From Gammaproteobacteria bacterium (GTDB taxonomy: Bacteria; Pseudomonadota; Gammaproteobacteria; UBA4575), in the NCBI GenBank assembly GCA_028285655.1, contig JANQOT010000164.1:1-53983 (forward strand): a stretch of DNA of 53,983 nt. The letters are read 5' to 3'. The first letter of the stretch is position 1. Every line of letters begins with the position of its first letter. A model generated the notes under the pieces. It saw nothing but the letters and a program-made list of their open reading frames with translations. It was not told the DNA's origin and ran no database searches. Shown one piece after another: positions 17,666 through 28,003 of the stretch. The position numbers and the translations under genes are program-made.

Positions 17666-18936
17666 GAAACTGCCAAGGCATTTATGGGTAGAGAAATTGT
17701 AGTTTGCAAACCACCTTCAGAACGATTTTTAAGAACCACGCTTCCGCCAAACCGTCGAATAATTCCATAAGACAGGAATAAACCCAATCCCAGTCCTTTT
17801 GAATCTGAAAATGGCTGCTGACCTGCTTTACTGCTATCGTTCATTGTAAGTCCCGGCCCTTTATCCGACACCACCAACTGAAGCTCGTCGGTGTTAAAAA
17901 TAGTCTCGCACGATACATAGGTCGGCGAAGCATCTGCTGCATTATCGAGAATATTCTTAATAGCTTGTTGCAAGGATTTTTCCGATAAGATTTTTGGTCC
18001 GGTAATATCGTTTTGAATATATGTTTTTAGGTTTACGTTTGGACGTGTCTGCTGCCAATTCTGGATAATATCCTGAATAAATTCTTCAATTCTCATAGGT
18101 TCTCCATTTTCCAGCGGAGCAGACCCAACCGAAGCCGACAGAGTTGAAAGAGCTTCTTTGCAACGCTTAATTTGAATCTGCAAATCCTGTAGTTGCGACC
18201 GACGGGAATTTTTATCGTCTTCATCGCTGATATTCTCCGATATAAGCTGCATAGCCCCTAATGGTGTCCCCAATTCATGCGCAGTACTTGCCGCAAGTGC
18301 TCCAAGTTTAATTAGCTGTTCGTCCTTATAGGCTTCTGCTCTTTTCTCAATCAGTTCTTTTTGTTGTCGTTGTATAATTCGTCCCATTCTGACGACAAAA
18401 AATGCCACCAGCATTGCACTTACCGCAAACCCCAGCCACATGCCCAATACATGAATATTAAAATTGTGCGCATGAAACGTATGCTCACTCATTGGCGTAA
18501 TTACCCAGACAAGCAAGCTGTAGCAGCTAAACGTAATCGCGACAATAATCCAGGTAAAAATAGCGGGCAATGTAATCGCAGATATAGTAAGTGGTATCAG
18601 GTATAAGGAAACAAACGGGTTGGCCCCACCTTCTGAATACGCCAGCAGCACAGTGAGTATAAAAATATCGACTAAAAGATGTATAAAGAATTCCCACAAA
18701 GATATTTCGCGACTATTTGACAACAGAAAAATAGTGGCGCAGGTAATAAGCGTATAAATTCCAATCCAGATAATTAATTTTCCAACAGGTAATGGGATTT
18801 TTAAAAAATATACCGCCATTAAAATAGCCGTCAACTGCCCGGCAATTGCAAATCCACGCAGCCAAATCAATAGGCGCAGATTCGCCCGATAGCTGCAATC
18901 GTATAATTTATTACTATTCAAGCCAGATTTATTCAT
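17662..18936 (-). CDS. regB: RegB/PrrB-type redox sensor histidine kinase
   Basis: Six-TM N-terminus with quinone-binding motif GGANPF (GGXXNPF), H-box STAHELGTPLGAM, and Cys in IKRCKEALSTLS at the RegB redox-Cys position. Confidence 0.9.
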   Translation of the reverse strand: MNKSGLNSNKLYDCSYRANLRLLIWLRGFAIAGQLTAILMAVYFLKIPLPVGKLIIWIGIYTLITCATIFLLSNSREISLWEFFIHLLVDIFILTVLLAYSEGGANPFVSLYLIPLTISAITLPAIFTWIIVAITFSCYSLLVWVITPMSEHTFHAHNFNIHVLGMWLGFAVSAMLVAFFVVRMGRIIQRQQKELIEKRAEAYKDEQLIKLGALAASTAHELGTPLGAMQLISENISDEDDKNSRRSQLQDLQIQIKRCKEALSTLSASVGSAPLENGEPMRIEEFIQDIIQNWQQTRPNVNLKTYIQNDITGPKILSEKSLQQAIKNILDNAADASPTYVSCETIFNTDELQLVVSDKGPGLTMNDSSKAGQQPFSDSKGLGLGLFLSYGIIRRFGGSVVLKNRSEGGLQTTISLPINALAVS

Positions 18937-19062
18937 AATCTTTTGATTCTAGATTCCCCAGTTTAAATGCAAACCAACCTAAGCTCCTGCGACAAAATGA
19001 CGCACTAATATATTTAATTGGTTTGTTAGTATTTCCGGAATATTAATTCTTTTTTAACGGAT

Positions 19063-20169
19063 ATGAAAAAATATTTCTACGGAGTCTTATCAATTCACCT
19101 AATTTTTATGCTGGCAAATAGTTCAATTGCTGATCAGCCTGAGTCCACCGGAATATCGATGGGCTCGAAAACTATGCGTGCGGACGGTCACGCACCAATT
19201 GGAGTAATGGGAGATCACATGCACAAAAAAGGTGAATGGATGGTCTCCTACCGCTATATGAAAATGGATATGGATGGAAGCCAGGATGGAAAAAACGACA
19301 TTAGTCCAGAAGAGATAGCAACCACGATTGCAAATCCTTTTTTCGGCATGCCGATGCAACCACCTACGCTGCGAGTAGTCCCGACACAAATGACCATGAA
19401 AATGCATATGCTGGGATTCATGTATGCACCTACCGATTGGCTAACGCTGATGCTCATGGGTTCGTATATTCAAAAAGATATGAATCACATTACGTTCATG
19501 GGCGGTATGGGTACAACAGAGTTGGGACGCTTCGAGACTCGAACCAGCGGAATTGGCGATACCAAGTTAAGTGGGTTAATTAAGCTGTATGACGACGACA
19601 TGCACCATATCCATGCAAATGTCGGTGTAAGTTTTCCCACGGGTTCAATTGACGAAACCGATGACGTACTAACCCCTATGGGTGCACGCCCTACTTTACG
19701 TCTGCCGTATCCCATGCAACTAGGATCAGGGACAACGGACTTACTACCCGGCATCACTTATTCCGGCAAATCCGGAGCGATAGGCTGGGGCGCTCAATAC
19801 AGCGGAACAGTCCGGCTTGGTAAAAATGATGAAAGTTATACCTTGGGTGATATACACGAACTAACGGCATGGACGAGTTATTTACTTTCGCCGTGGATCA
19901 GTGTTTCTGCCAGACTGGCAGGTAAAACAACAGGTAAAATCGAAGGGCAGGATTCGGAAATCGTAGCGCCGGTTCAAACTGCCGATCCCGATAACCACGG
20001 CGGCGACCGTGCAGATTTTCTGGTGGGGGTTAATCTTGTTGGGCAATCCGGAATTTTACATGGTCATCGATTGGCGGCAGAATTTGGTGTGCCCATCCAT
20101 CAGAACTTAAATGGACCGCAATTGGAAACCGACTGGCTGTTTACGGTCGGCTATCAAAAAAGTTTTTAA
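19063..20169 (+). CDS. Met/His-rich outer-membrane beta-barrel (transporter-like) protein
   Basis: Signal peptide; HAPIGVMGDHMHKKGEWMVSYRYMKMDMDG; repeated beta-strand-like segments; C-terminal FTVGYQKSF. Confidence 0.75.
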   Translation: MKKYFYGVLSIHLIFMLANSSIADQPESTGISMGSKTMRADGHAPIGVMGDHMHKKGEWMVSYRYMKMDMDGSQDGKNDISPEEIATTIANPFFGMPMQPPTLRVVPTQMTMKMHMLGFMYAPTDWLTLMLMGSYIQKDMNHITFMGGMGTTELGRFETRTSGIGDTKLSGLIKLYDDDMHHIHANVGVSFPTGSIDETDDVLTPMGARPTLRLPYPMQLGSGTTDLLPGITYSGKSGAIGWGAQYSGTVRLGKNDESYTLGDIHELTAWTSYLLSPWISVSARLAGKTTGKIEGQDSEIVAPVQTADPDNHGGDRADFLVGVNLVGQSGILHGHRLAAEFGVPIHQNLNGPQLETDWLFTVGYQKSF

Positions 20170-20189
20170 TTTCTGATATCCAGATATTG

Positions 20190-20219
20190 CAAAGTACTCG
20201 GTAAGTGCCGGGTACTTTG
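20190..20219 (+). terminator. Hairpin terminator downstream of the Met/His-rich protein gene
   Basis: CAAAGTACTCGG-taagtg-CCGGGTACTTTG; weak U-tract. Confidence 0.5.
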
Positions 20220-20599
20220 TATTACGACTGATTGTTTATGGTCAGTTCAAATATCCAGGTCTTTATACGACTGATTTTTGAATAATACAATACGTCATTT
20301 CGGCATGGCCACAACTTGAATACTCCTCTTATTCGCAGACTCGTTCTGAAATCGTCCACACTCAAGATATTCAGTCGATCCAATCAGCTTAATGTACTAC
20401 GTTCAAACCTGTCCTTAACAATCTATGAAAGGCTGAATTCAGCGGGAATACTCCCGCATAGTGAGACCTAGTTAACCTTTAATCCAATTTTTCGTGGTAT
20501 TCAGACATACCTGGTAGTATGTATATACATTTAATGGTATATGTATATGCATTGCTTGCTCCTGCAAAACAGGAACAATAGTGTAAAAGAGGTATCGTT

Positions 20600-21013
20600 A
20601 TGCAAGAATTGCTACTTAGCTTCCTTGTCTGGATCGGCGCAAACACCGATTATAATGTAGATATTCCTCTTCCCAATGTTGCATTCACAGACACATACAA
20701 TGTCTGCGCGGTGTATGGAATTCAGGACAAAGGCCAGTGCCAGGCTGCAAAATTGTTCGGCTTTTATAATAAACAAACCACGATCTATCTGAAAAACAGC
20801 TATAAAACCAACAATAAAATAGATCATTCCAATTTAATGCACGAGCTTATACATTACGTGCAGTGGGCAAATGGAAAGCATCAACACACTTGTCTTGGCC
20901 ATTTGGAATTAGAAGCATATCAAATGCAGGATCGCTGGCTAGTCGAAAATAATTTGCAAAAAAGACTGGACCCGTTTAAAGCAGTCATGCTGGAAGCGTC
21001 TTGCGACGCATAA
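20600..21013 (+). CDS. HExxH-containing hypothetical protein (DUF6647-like)
   Basis: NLMHELIHYVQWANG with downstream HLELEAYQMQ. Confidence 0.65.
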   Translation: MQELLLSFLVWIGANTDYNVDIPLPNVAFTDTYNVCAVYGIQDKGQCQAAKLFGFYNKQTTIYLKNSYKTNNKIDHSNLMHELIHYVQWANGKHQHTCLGHLELEAYQMQDRWLVENNLQKRLDPFKAVMLEASCDA

Positions 21014-21048
21014 CAATTTGCGTAATTAATCTTTCTGTTTTAAATAAT

Positions 21049-22377
21049 CTAGTCTGGCGCGCTTAACAACTCCGCAGTTATTGCCGGCGGGCTCGTCAAG
21101 CTGTGTAAAAACGCTTCGAGTTGCGCCAGTTCATTATTGCTAAGTTTCAGCTCAGTTAACTCATTGTGCCCTACTACATCTTCGGGAGTTTTATTATAGT
21201 GATCGAGAACCTCACTCAAGGTCGCAAACTGCCCAAAATGAAAATACGGCGCTGTTGCACTAATATTACGCAATGTTGGCACTTTAAACGCACCCAATGT
21301 CGCCAGGTATTTGGTATTAGCAAATTTTATTTCAGCACAATCGCTCTCATTTGCATCGCTATATTCTCCCAGACAATTAAACTCGCTGGCCTGGGCTTCT
21401 TTCACGCCTTTATACCGACCAACGTCAAATAATGGCTTGTCTTTAAAAAAGCTTAAAAATGGAATCCACGACTTTTTACTTGCAGGATCGGGAGCACCAA
21501 CGTTGTGGAACCCATGATTGGTAAATAACGGACCCTGATGACAGGTAACACACATCGCTTTGCCGATAAAAAGTTTTAAGCCGGCGATTTCATCATTAGT
21601 TAATGCATTACTATTATCACCTTGCAAAGTTGCCGCTACGTATTCATCGAATCGCGATGCCGAAGGCATAAGCAGTCGTTCGTATGCCGCAATGGCTTTG
21701 CTCATATTTACAAATACTCGAGTGACGTCGTTACGATCGGTTTCAGTCATTGCATTCCAGCGCGACTTCGCATCTGCGTTCCCGTTTGGTGCTGCATTTT
21801 TTGGAAAACGATCGTGGTCCCCTAGATTTGGCAAAGGTCCAAAGATATTCTGATAGGATTTTCGATAATCGGCATCGTTATAAATAATATGCGCGTATTG
21901 CATGCGATTGCCGCCATGCTCAACATCGGACTCGAGCGGACTTAATGCCTGTGCCCATAAACTGTCACTGCGACCGTCCCAAAAAAACCAGGGGCTATGT
22001 GCAACTCCGATTATGCTTGGTGTCCCGCGCATAGTGGTCCCCACGCCCTCTGCTTTTGCCAAGCCATCAGTGAATGATTTTTCCGGTACGTGACAAGTTG
22101 CACAAGACACCTTGCCTCCGCTGCTGAAGCGGGAATCAAAAAATAGTTTGTGCCCAAAACGGGCGGCATCGATATTATCTGCAACCTGATTCGAAGGATC
22201 TGGTGGCGGCGCCGGTAAACTACCTATCCACTGCATTTTCAGTATAGATAATTCAACTTCATCCCATTCCGAACTATCCGCTGCATACGCAACATTATTG
22301 AATAACAGCCAACAGACAAATAAGGCATAGAGATATCGATGGAAACTTATCAGTCGAATCATCCTTGTATTAAACAT
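21049..22377 (-). CDS. Diheme cytochrome c peroxidase (CcpA/MauG family)
   Basis: Two CXXCH motifs (CATCHVPEKSFTDG; CVTCHQGPLFTNHGFHNVG), signal peptide, TLRNISATAPYFHFGQFATL. Confidence 0.93.
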   Translation of the reverse strand: MFNTRMIRLISFHRYLYALFVCWLLFNNVAYAADSSEWDEVELSILKMQWIGSLPAPPPDPSNQVADNIDAARFGHKLFFDSRFSSGGKVSCATCHVPEKSFTDGLAKAEGVGTTMRGTPSIIGVAHSPWFFWDGRSDSLWAQALSPLESDVEHGGNRMQYAHIIYNDADYRKSYQNIFGPLPNLGDHDRFPKNAAPNGNADAKSRWNAMTETDRNDVTRVFVNMSKAIAAYERLLMPSASRFDEYVAATLQGDNSNALTNDEIAGLKLFIGKAMCVTCHQGPLFTNHGFHNVGAPDPASKKSWIPFLSFFKDKPLFDVGRYKGVKEAQASEFNCLGEYSDANESDCAEIKFANTKYLATLGAFKVPTLRNISATAPYFHFGQFATLSEVLDHYNKTPEDVVGHNELTELKLSNNELAQLEAFLHSLTSPPAITAELLSAPD

Positions 22378-22401
22378 TACAAGATATACAACGTTATTTT
22401 T

Positions 22402-22827
22402 CTACATTTCCAGTTCGAATTTAACTTTGTCAGTAATGGTTTCGGTTTGAATATAAAACCACATCTCCCACGATCCTGTCATACTGAATTTAATTCCCTC
22501 GATCAGATAGTCGCCGCCACCCAATTCTGTAGCTACGGGCTCTGTAGGCAGACCATGATTATGCGCGGGCATGCCGCCATCGACGGTCACTACGGCTTTT
22601 TCGACTAAATTTCCTTCCATATCTTCTACATGCAGGACCCATGGATGAATTTGATTTAAAGGAACGGGATCGTATTGAGCTTTATAAGACACTCGAAAGT
22701 GCGATTCTTCGCTAATGGCTTCTGCAGTTTGATCCCCGGATTCCGCATAAGCCGTTACCGCAATAATCAAGCAGCCGAGCAGAAATGCACATTTTTTTAC
22801 TACCAGACCTACTTTAAAACGCCGCAT
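22402..22827 (-). CDS. YtkA/FixH-like periplasmic protein
   Basis: HPWVLHVEDMEGNLVEKAVVTVDGGMPAHNHGLPTEP...GGDYLIEGIKFSMTGSWEMWF; cotranscribed with the peroxidase. Confidence 0.8.
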   Translation of the reverse strand: MRRFKVGLVVKKCAFLLGCLIIAVTAYAESGDQTAEAISEESHFRVSYKAQYDPVPLNQIHPWVLHVEDMEGNLVEKAVVTVDGGMPAHNHGLPTEPVATELGGGDYLIEGIKFSMTGSWEMWFYIQTETITDKVKFELEM

Positions 22828-22948
22828 TTTTCACCTTTTTTATGATTTCGCTTTTATAATTCCGGCTATGGATACATTATATATCACGGCAGCCAGTATA
22901 GCTGTATACAAAAAAAGACATGAATTCCTACAACCAAGTCACTAGTTT

Positions 22949-23635
22949 ATGATGAAAATAAATTCTTACGGCATAAAAACCGTAATTTTTACTTATCTAT
23001 TGTTTTCCATACCGATTTATGCGGCATCCGGCGACGCAGAAATTACCATTTTACATACGGGTTATGTGGCGCCTGTTGAGGGCAGAAATTTTGTTCCTGG
23101 CGAGCGCGACGACGGTGCCCGCCGTGTAGCGTCGACGGTCGCGCTGATAGTGGTCGAAAATGCGGTCATTATTGTCGATCCGGGCATGGTTGCAGAAGAT
23201 ATCGATCTTATTGCAAATCTGGAAAAAGCCGGGATAAAGTCGACCGAAGTCACGCATGTTTTTATCAGTCACCATCATCCCGACCATACCGTTAGAATCG
23301 GCTTATTTCCCAATGCGACTGTGGTGGATTTCTGGGGCAGTTATCAACACGATCTTTGGGAAGATCACGGTGACGAATATTCGATTGTTGATAACGTACG
23401 CGTTATTAAAACTCCCGGTCATACCGATGAAGATGCTTCATTAGTCGTTGACACCGAAAACGGTACGTATGTATTTACCCATGTATGGTGGAATGAAAAT
23501 ATGCAACCGGAGGTCGATCCGTTGGCCGAAGACAATGCGAAATTAATCGAGAGTCGAGAAAAAGTATTGGCAATTGCAGACTTCATTATTCCCGGGCATG
23601 GCCGCATGTTTGCCAATCCGCGCAATCAAAAATAA
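22949..23635 (+). CDS. Metallo-beta-lactamase-fold hydrolase (exported)
   Basis: HVFISHHHPDHTVRIGLFPNATVVD, TPGHTDEDASLVV, IIPGHGRMF. Confidence 0.9.
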   Translation: MMKINSYGIKTVIFTYLLFSIPIYAASGDAEITILHTGYVAPVEGRNFVPGERDDGARRVASTVALIVVENAVIIVDPGMVAEDIDLIANLEKAGIKSTEVTHVFISHHHPDHTVRIGLFPNATVVDFWGSYQHDLWEDHGDEYSIVDNVRVIKTPGHTDEDASLVVDTENGTYVFTHVWWNENMQPEVDPLAEDNAKLIESREKVLAIADFIIPGHGRMFANPRNQK

Positions 23636-23672
23636 ATTTTTCAGTGCACGAAATTTTAAAACTAGAGCTTAA

Positions 23673-24875
23673 TTGAATAAAAAATATACTTTATATAGCA
23701 GCGCTTTCCTGTTTGTATTGGTAATAAGCTATATCTTCTTTTTTGTTATTCCTGTTTATGAAGACCGGAAAAGAAATACAGTCATATCTTTTTCGCCTAT
23801 TTCTGATTCTAAAATTATCGAGTTACACAATAATTTATTCATCGCAGACTTGCATGCCGACACACTTCTGTGGGATCGAAAATTAAATACGCACCACCAT
23901 CACGGGCACGTCGATATACCGCGCCTGCTACAAGGCAATGTCGGGCTGCAGGTTTTTTCGGTAGTAACGAAAACACCACGCGGGTTAAATCTCTATTCCA
24001 ATGATGATAATAGCGATAACATTACGCTTTTAGCGATCGCGCAACGATGGCCGGTGAAAACCTGGAAAAGTACGTTACATCGCGCAGTTTACCAGGCGGA
24101 AAAATTACACGTTGCCGCAACTAAATCCAGTCAACGATTAAAAATTATTCGAACCCGACAGGATCTGCAAGAAGTAATTACGCTAAAAAACGGCAATCAG
24201 GCCGTCGTAGGTGCAATATTGAGTCTTGAAGGCGCACATGCCTTGGAAGGTAAACTGGAAAATGTCGCCCTGTTATTTAATGAAGGTTATCGAATAATCG
24301 GCTTTAGTCATTTTTTTGATAACGAACTGGGTGGCTCTGCGCACGGTGTGAAAAAAAACGGGATAACGCAATTTGGATTAAACGTTTTGCGCAAAATGAA
24401 TCATTTGAATATTCTGGCGGATATTTCCCATGCTTCACCTAAACTAATCGATGACATTCTTCGGCATAGTACACGACCGGTGATTGCCACACATACAGGT
24501 GTGCAAGGTGTTTGCAATAATGCTACACGCAATTTAAGCGACGAACATATTCGAAAAATTGCTGCCAGCGGCGGAGTCGTCGGAATCGGTTTTTGGCCTG
24601 CGGCTATTTGTTCGCAGGATGTCAGTGGTTTGATAAAAAGTATTCGTTACGTAGCAGATTTGATCGGCGAAGATTATGTAGCGCTGGGTTCTGATTTCGA
24701 CGGCAATGTTCAGACGCCGTTTGACGCTGCCAATATAAGTGTAGTCACGCGAGCTTTGGTGCAAGACGGTTTTACCGAACGCCAAATACAAAAAATTATG
24801 GGCGAAAACATCGCCAATGTTTTACTGGATAATTTGCCTGTGGACTCAGAAACTGAGTTGCAATCCAATCCATAA
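23673..24875 (+). CDS. Membrane dipeptidase (peptidase M19)
   Basis: FIADLHADTLLWDRKL, ILSLEGAHALEG, DISHASPKLIDDIL, ALGSDFDGNVQTPFD; TTG start. Confidence 0.92.
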   Translation: MNKKYTLYSSAFLFVLVISYIFFFVIPVYEDRKRNTVISFSPISDSKIIELHNNLFIADLHADTLLWDRKLNTHHHHGHVDIPRLLQGNVGLQVFSVVTKTPRGLNLYSNDDNSDNITLLAIAQRWPVKTWKSTLHRAVYQAEKLHVAATKSSQRLKIIRTRQDLQEVITLKNGNQAVVGAILSLEGAHALEGKLENVALLFNEGYRIIGFSHFFDNELGGSAHGVKKNGITQFGLNVLRKMNHLNILADISHASPKLIDDILRHSTRPVIATHTGVQGVCNNATRNLSDEHIRKIAASGGVVGIGFWPAAICSQDVSGLIKSIRYVADLIGEDYVALGSDFDGNVQTPFDAANISVVTRALVQDGFTERQIQKIMGENIANVLLDNLPVDSETELQSNP

Positions 24876-25169
24876 CTGCGAATGGTCAATCTCCTCGTGC
24901 AATTCATCCGCCACATTTAAGTCCAGGTACTTTATGCCCATGGTGTACCCGCCTGCTATTTGATGTGCCACCAAAAAATCAGCATCAAATCCGTTTACAA
25001 AACGTTCGGATTCGACCGCGTCATTTGCCAGTGTAAAGGAAATATCGAGACTAAGGGCTTGATAGCCGACATGGGATTGGACAAAACGGTCGTTCGCCAT
25101 CACGCCATTGTTCATCAGGGCTAAAACAGATATTACAGAACCTATCAGTATCATTCGTACTACTTGCAT
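24846..25169 (-). CDS. Small putative outer-membrane beta-barrel-like protein
   Basis: Signal peptide (…NNGVMAND), alternating residues, aromatic C-terminus WIGLQLSF; 30-nt antisense overlap with the dipeptidase 3' end. Confidence 0.5.
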   Translation of the reverse strand: MQVVRMILIGSVISVLALMNNGVMANDRFVQSHVGYQALSLDISFTLANDAVESERFVNGFDADFLVAHQIAGGYTMGIKYLDLNVADELHEEIDHSQLWIGLQLSF

Positions 25170-25428
25170 GAGATTTTCTCCTCTAGTAGTCGCTAAATAA
25201 GTACTGCACTCCTTTGCTTGTCACTTCAACTCCTTACACGTGATCAAGCAAGTTAAATGCCAACTTTAATTGGAATATATAAGATCTTGAAAAATAAGGA
25301 CTTTGTAAAACTTCTTCTTCTCTAGGTGACTGCCATCGCCAAAAATATGCCGCCAAATTGGTCCAAAATTGAGAATTTCTGCGCTCCCCCTACGCTCAGT
25401 TGCCGCTATTGCGAGAAAACCGCCTGAA

Positions 25429-25785
25429 TCAGCTATCCAACACGCTCTGGCAAATCAGCATTTTGACCTCGGGCGCTCGCTCTCCCGGCGGTGAATCGTG
25501 TTCGGGGTTAAATCCGCTTAAAAACTTTTGCACTTGAAGAACAAACTTTTGATCGTCGCTGGTTTTTCGTTGCAGGGACTTGGCCTGATATTGCTCGATT
25601 GCTTCCGGCGGCACTTCGACTTCGATTATTCGTGAACGCTTATCCGGTTGTTGCGGATCGTTATTCAATAGCCACGATGCAAACACTTTGAAATCTTTTG
25701 AAGCACTACTGGAGATTAATTCGGCATTTTCCGGAAATAGCGGCGCAATTAAACTAAACCAATGCTGATGAAGTTGTTGATCCAT
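25429..25785 (-). CDS. Hypothetical protein
   Basis: 118 aa ORF with ordinary composition; no family recognised. Confidence 0.5.
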   Translation of the reverse strand: MDQQLHQHWFSLIAPLFPENAELISSSASKDFKVFASWLLNNDPQQPDKRSRIIEVEVPPEAIEQYQAKSLQRKTSDDQKFVLQVQKFLSGFNPEHDSPPGERAPEVKMLICQSVLDS

Positions 25786-25856
25786 ACGCGCCGCCCATTG
25801 ATGACACCTATATGCCTGAAAGTATTTAACAATACCGCAATATACTAATAGTTAAG

Positions 25857-25870
25857 TTGATGTAAATCAG
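25857..25870 (+). promoter_or_regulatory. FNR/ANR-type box upstream of YIP1-ccoNOQP
   Basis: TTGATGTAAATCAG versus TTGATNNNNATCAA (9 of 10), 66 bp upstream of the 25936 start. Confidence 0.7.
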
Positions 25871-25935
25871 TTTCCGTATTCAAAACTTTTGCTAGCTTGT
25901 AAATCCAACTACGACTGGGTTGATACGCATAGGAA

Positions 25936-26559
25936 TTGCCGTTTATGGAAAAGTCATTTTCTTGTCTTTCTGCCGCCTGCCTGTTAGTGCGACCCGGCAA
26001 CGCATTTGAAACGCTGGCCAAACTCGACCCGTCACCATTTGGAATTTTTATTAAAACAGCGCTTTGGTTAGGGATTCTGCCGCCGATATTTGCCTATTTC
26101 GGCACCATGAATTACGGCTGGCGTCTCGGCACTACCAGTCCGATATATTTACCGGAAAATATTTTACTTATTATCAGTCTGTCTTACTTCGTCGCATTAC
26201 TATTCGGATTTATAAGCGCTGCTGTAGTTTCTAAATGGATGGCATCTACCTACGGCGCAAGACAGTCGCTCGGTATTCATTTTGCGATGATTTGCATTGT
26301 CGGCGCACCGCTAACTGCCGCCAGCTTGATTCATTTATATCCGGATATATTTATCAATATCTTAGTACTTATCCCCGCAGTAATGTGGAGTATGTATTTA
26401 CTCTATCGAGGCCTTCCCATTGTTCTGCATACGACCCCTGAACGTGGAATGTTAATGGCGTCGGCTTTGATAGGGTATTTTCTGGTGGCATTTGTCAGTC
26501 TACTCGGTATTACAGTTTCTGTATGGATTTATGGAATCGGCCCTTCTTTAGGAATTTAA
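25936..26559 (+). CDS. YIP1 family membrane protein
   Basis: Polytopic, [40 protein letters not shown]; adjacent to ccoN. Confidence 0.85.
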   Translation: MPFMEKSFSCLSAACLLVRPGNAFETLAKLDPSPFGIFIKTALWLGILPPIFAYFGTMNYGWRLGTTSPIYLPENILLIISLSYFVALLFGFISAAVVSKWMASTYGARQSLGIHFAMICIVGAPLTAASLIHLYPDIFINILVLIPAVMWSMYLLYRGLPIVLHTTPERGMLMASALIGYFLVAFVSLLGITVSVWIYGIGPSLGI

Positions 26560-26560
26560 A

Positions 26561-28003
26561 ATGTCAAAATTTGCAAGCCCTGGCACGCATGAGGTTTACC
26601 ATGATCGTGTAGTAAAAATTCTGGTCATGTTTTCCATTTTCTGGGCACTCCTGGGAATGATTGCCGGCGTATACGCTGCTGCAGAGCTGGTATGGCCGGC
26701 GTTAAATCTGGAAAATCCGTGGTTATCCTTTGGCAGATTACGCACCCTGCATACCAATGTTGTCATTTTCGGCTTCGGTGTTTCAGCGTTAATGGGAACC
26801 GCTTATTACAGTGTGCAACGTACCAGTCACGTTCCGTTGTTTGCGCCAAAACTTGCGTGGTTTACTTGTTGGGCCTGGCAAATTGCAATTTTATTGGGAG
26901 GCATATCGTTACTTGCCGGGTTTAACACATCCAAGGAGTATGCCGAGCTGGAATGGCCGTTTGACATTGCCATCACGCTGGTTTGGGTGTGCTTTGCCAT
27001 TGTATTTTTTGGCACGATTGCCACTCGAAGAATTCGCGAGATTTATATTTCCAACTGGTTTTACGGCGGACTTATTATCGTCATAGCAATGCTGCATATT
27101 GTAAATAATCTTGCCATTCCGGTGACACTTACCAAGTCATATTCTCTATATGCAGGCGCTCAGGATGCGATTGTGCAATGGTGGTACGGCCATAATGCAG
27201 TCGGATTTTTATTAACGGGTGGTTTTCTGGGCATGATGTATTACTTTTTACCCAAACAAGCCGAACGACCGATCTGGAGTTATCGTTTGTCGATTGTCGC
27301 ATTTTGGGCGTTTGCCTACAGCTATATCTGGGCCGGACCGCATCATTTGCATTTCAATGCCGTTCCGGAATGGGTACAAAACCTGGGCATGCTCATGAGC
27401 CTGGTGTTGCTGGCACCGTCATGGGCTTCAATGATCAACGGCATTATGACCGTCAGTACCGCCTGGGAAAAATTACGCACTGATCCCGCTTTGAAATTTA
27501 TTGTACTGGCGCTTGCTTTTTACGGTTTGGCGACATTTGAAGGCCCGATGATGGCGATTAAAACCGTCAACATAATCAGTCATTTTACCGACTGGACTGT
27601 CGGGCACGTACACTCCGGCGCACTGGGCTGGAATGCACTTATTACTTTTGGAACGTTTTATTATTTAATCCCTCGATTGGTTGGCGCACCGCTTTATAGT
27701 GTTGCACTTGCAAATCTGCATTTCTGGTTGGCGCTGGCCGGCACTATGTTATACGTCGTGGCCATGTGGGGCGCCGGAGTATCGCAAGGTGTGTTGTGGC
27801 TTAGTCTGGATGAACTCGGAGAGTTACGCTACACCTTCACCGAAATTATGCAGGCTATGTATCCGTATTACTTACTGCGTTTTATCGCCGGACTGGTGTT
27901 CTTAATTGGTGCCGCGTTAATGGCTTTTAATTTATGGAAAACTATAGCCGGTCGACACACAGTAACGGTACATCCACCACAGGTTACGGAGGCATACGCA
28001 TGA
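26561..28003 (+). CDS. ccoN: cbb3-type cytochrome c oxidase subunit I
   Basis: [59 protein letters not shown]. Confidence 0.97.
   Translation: MSKFASPGTHEVYHDRVVKILVMFSIFWALLGMIAGVYAAAELVWPALNLENPWLSFGRLRTLHTNVVIFGFGVSALMGTAYYSVQRTSHVPLFAPKLAWFTCWAWQIAILLGGISLLAGFNTSKEYAELEWPFDIAITLVWVCFAIVFFGTIATRRIREIYISNWFYGGLIIVIAMLHIVNNLAIPVTLTKSYSLYAGAQDAIVQWWYGHNAVGFLLTGGFLGMMYYFLPKQAERPIWSYRLSIVAFWAFAYSYIWAGPHHLHFNAVPEWVQNLGMLMSLVLLAPSWASMINGIMTVSTAWEKLRTDPALKFIVLALAFYGLATFEGPMMAIKTVNIISHFTDWTVGHVHSGALGWNALITFGTFYYLIPRLVGAPLYSVALANLHFWLALAGTMLYVVAMWGAGVSQGVLWLSLDELGELRYTFTEIMQAMYPYYLLRFIAGLVFLIGAALMAFNLWKTIAGRHTVTVHPPQVTEAYA

Noticed and set aside
27934-27999. Upstream start of ccoO in the track
   Set aside because: Lies inside ccoN; family N-terminus begins at the ATG at 28000 (ATGA overlap).
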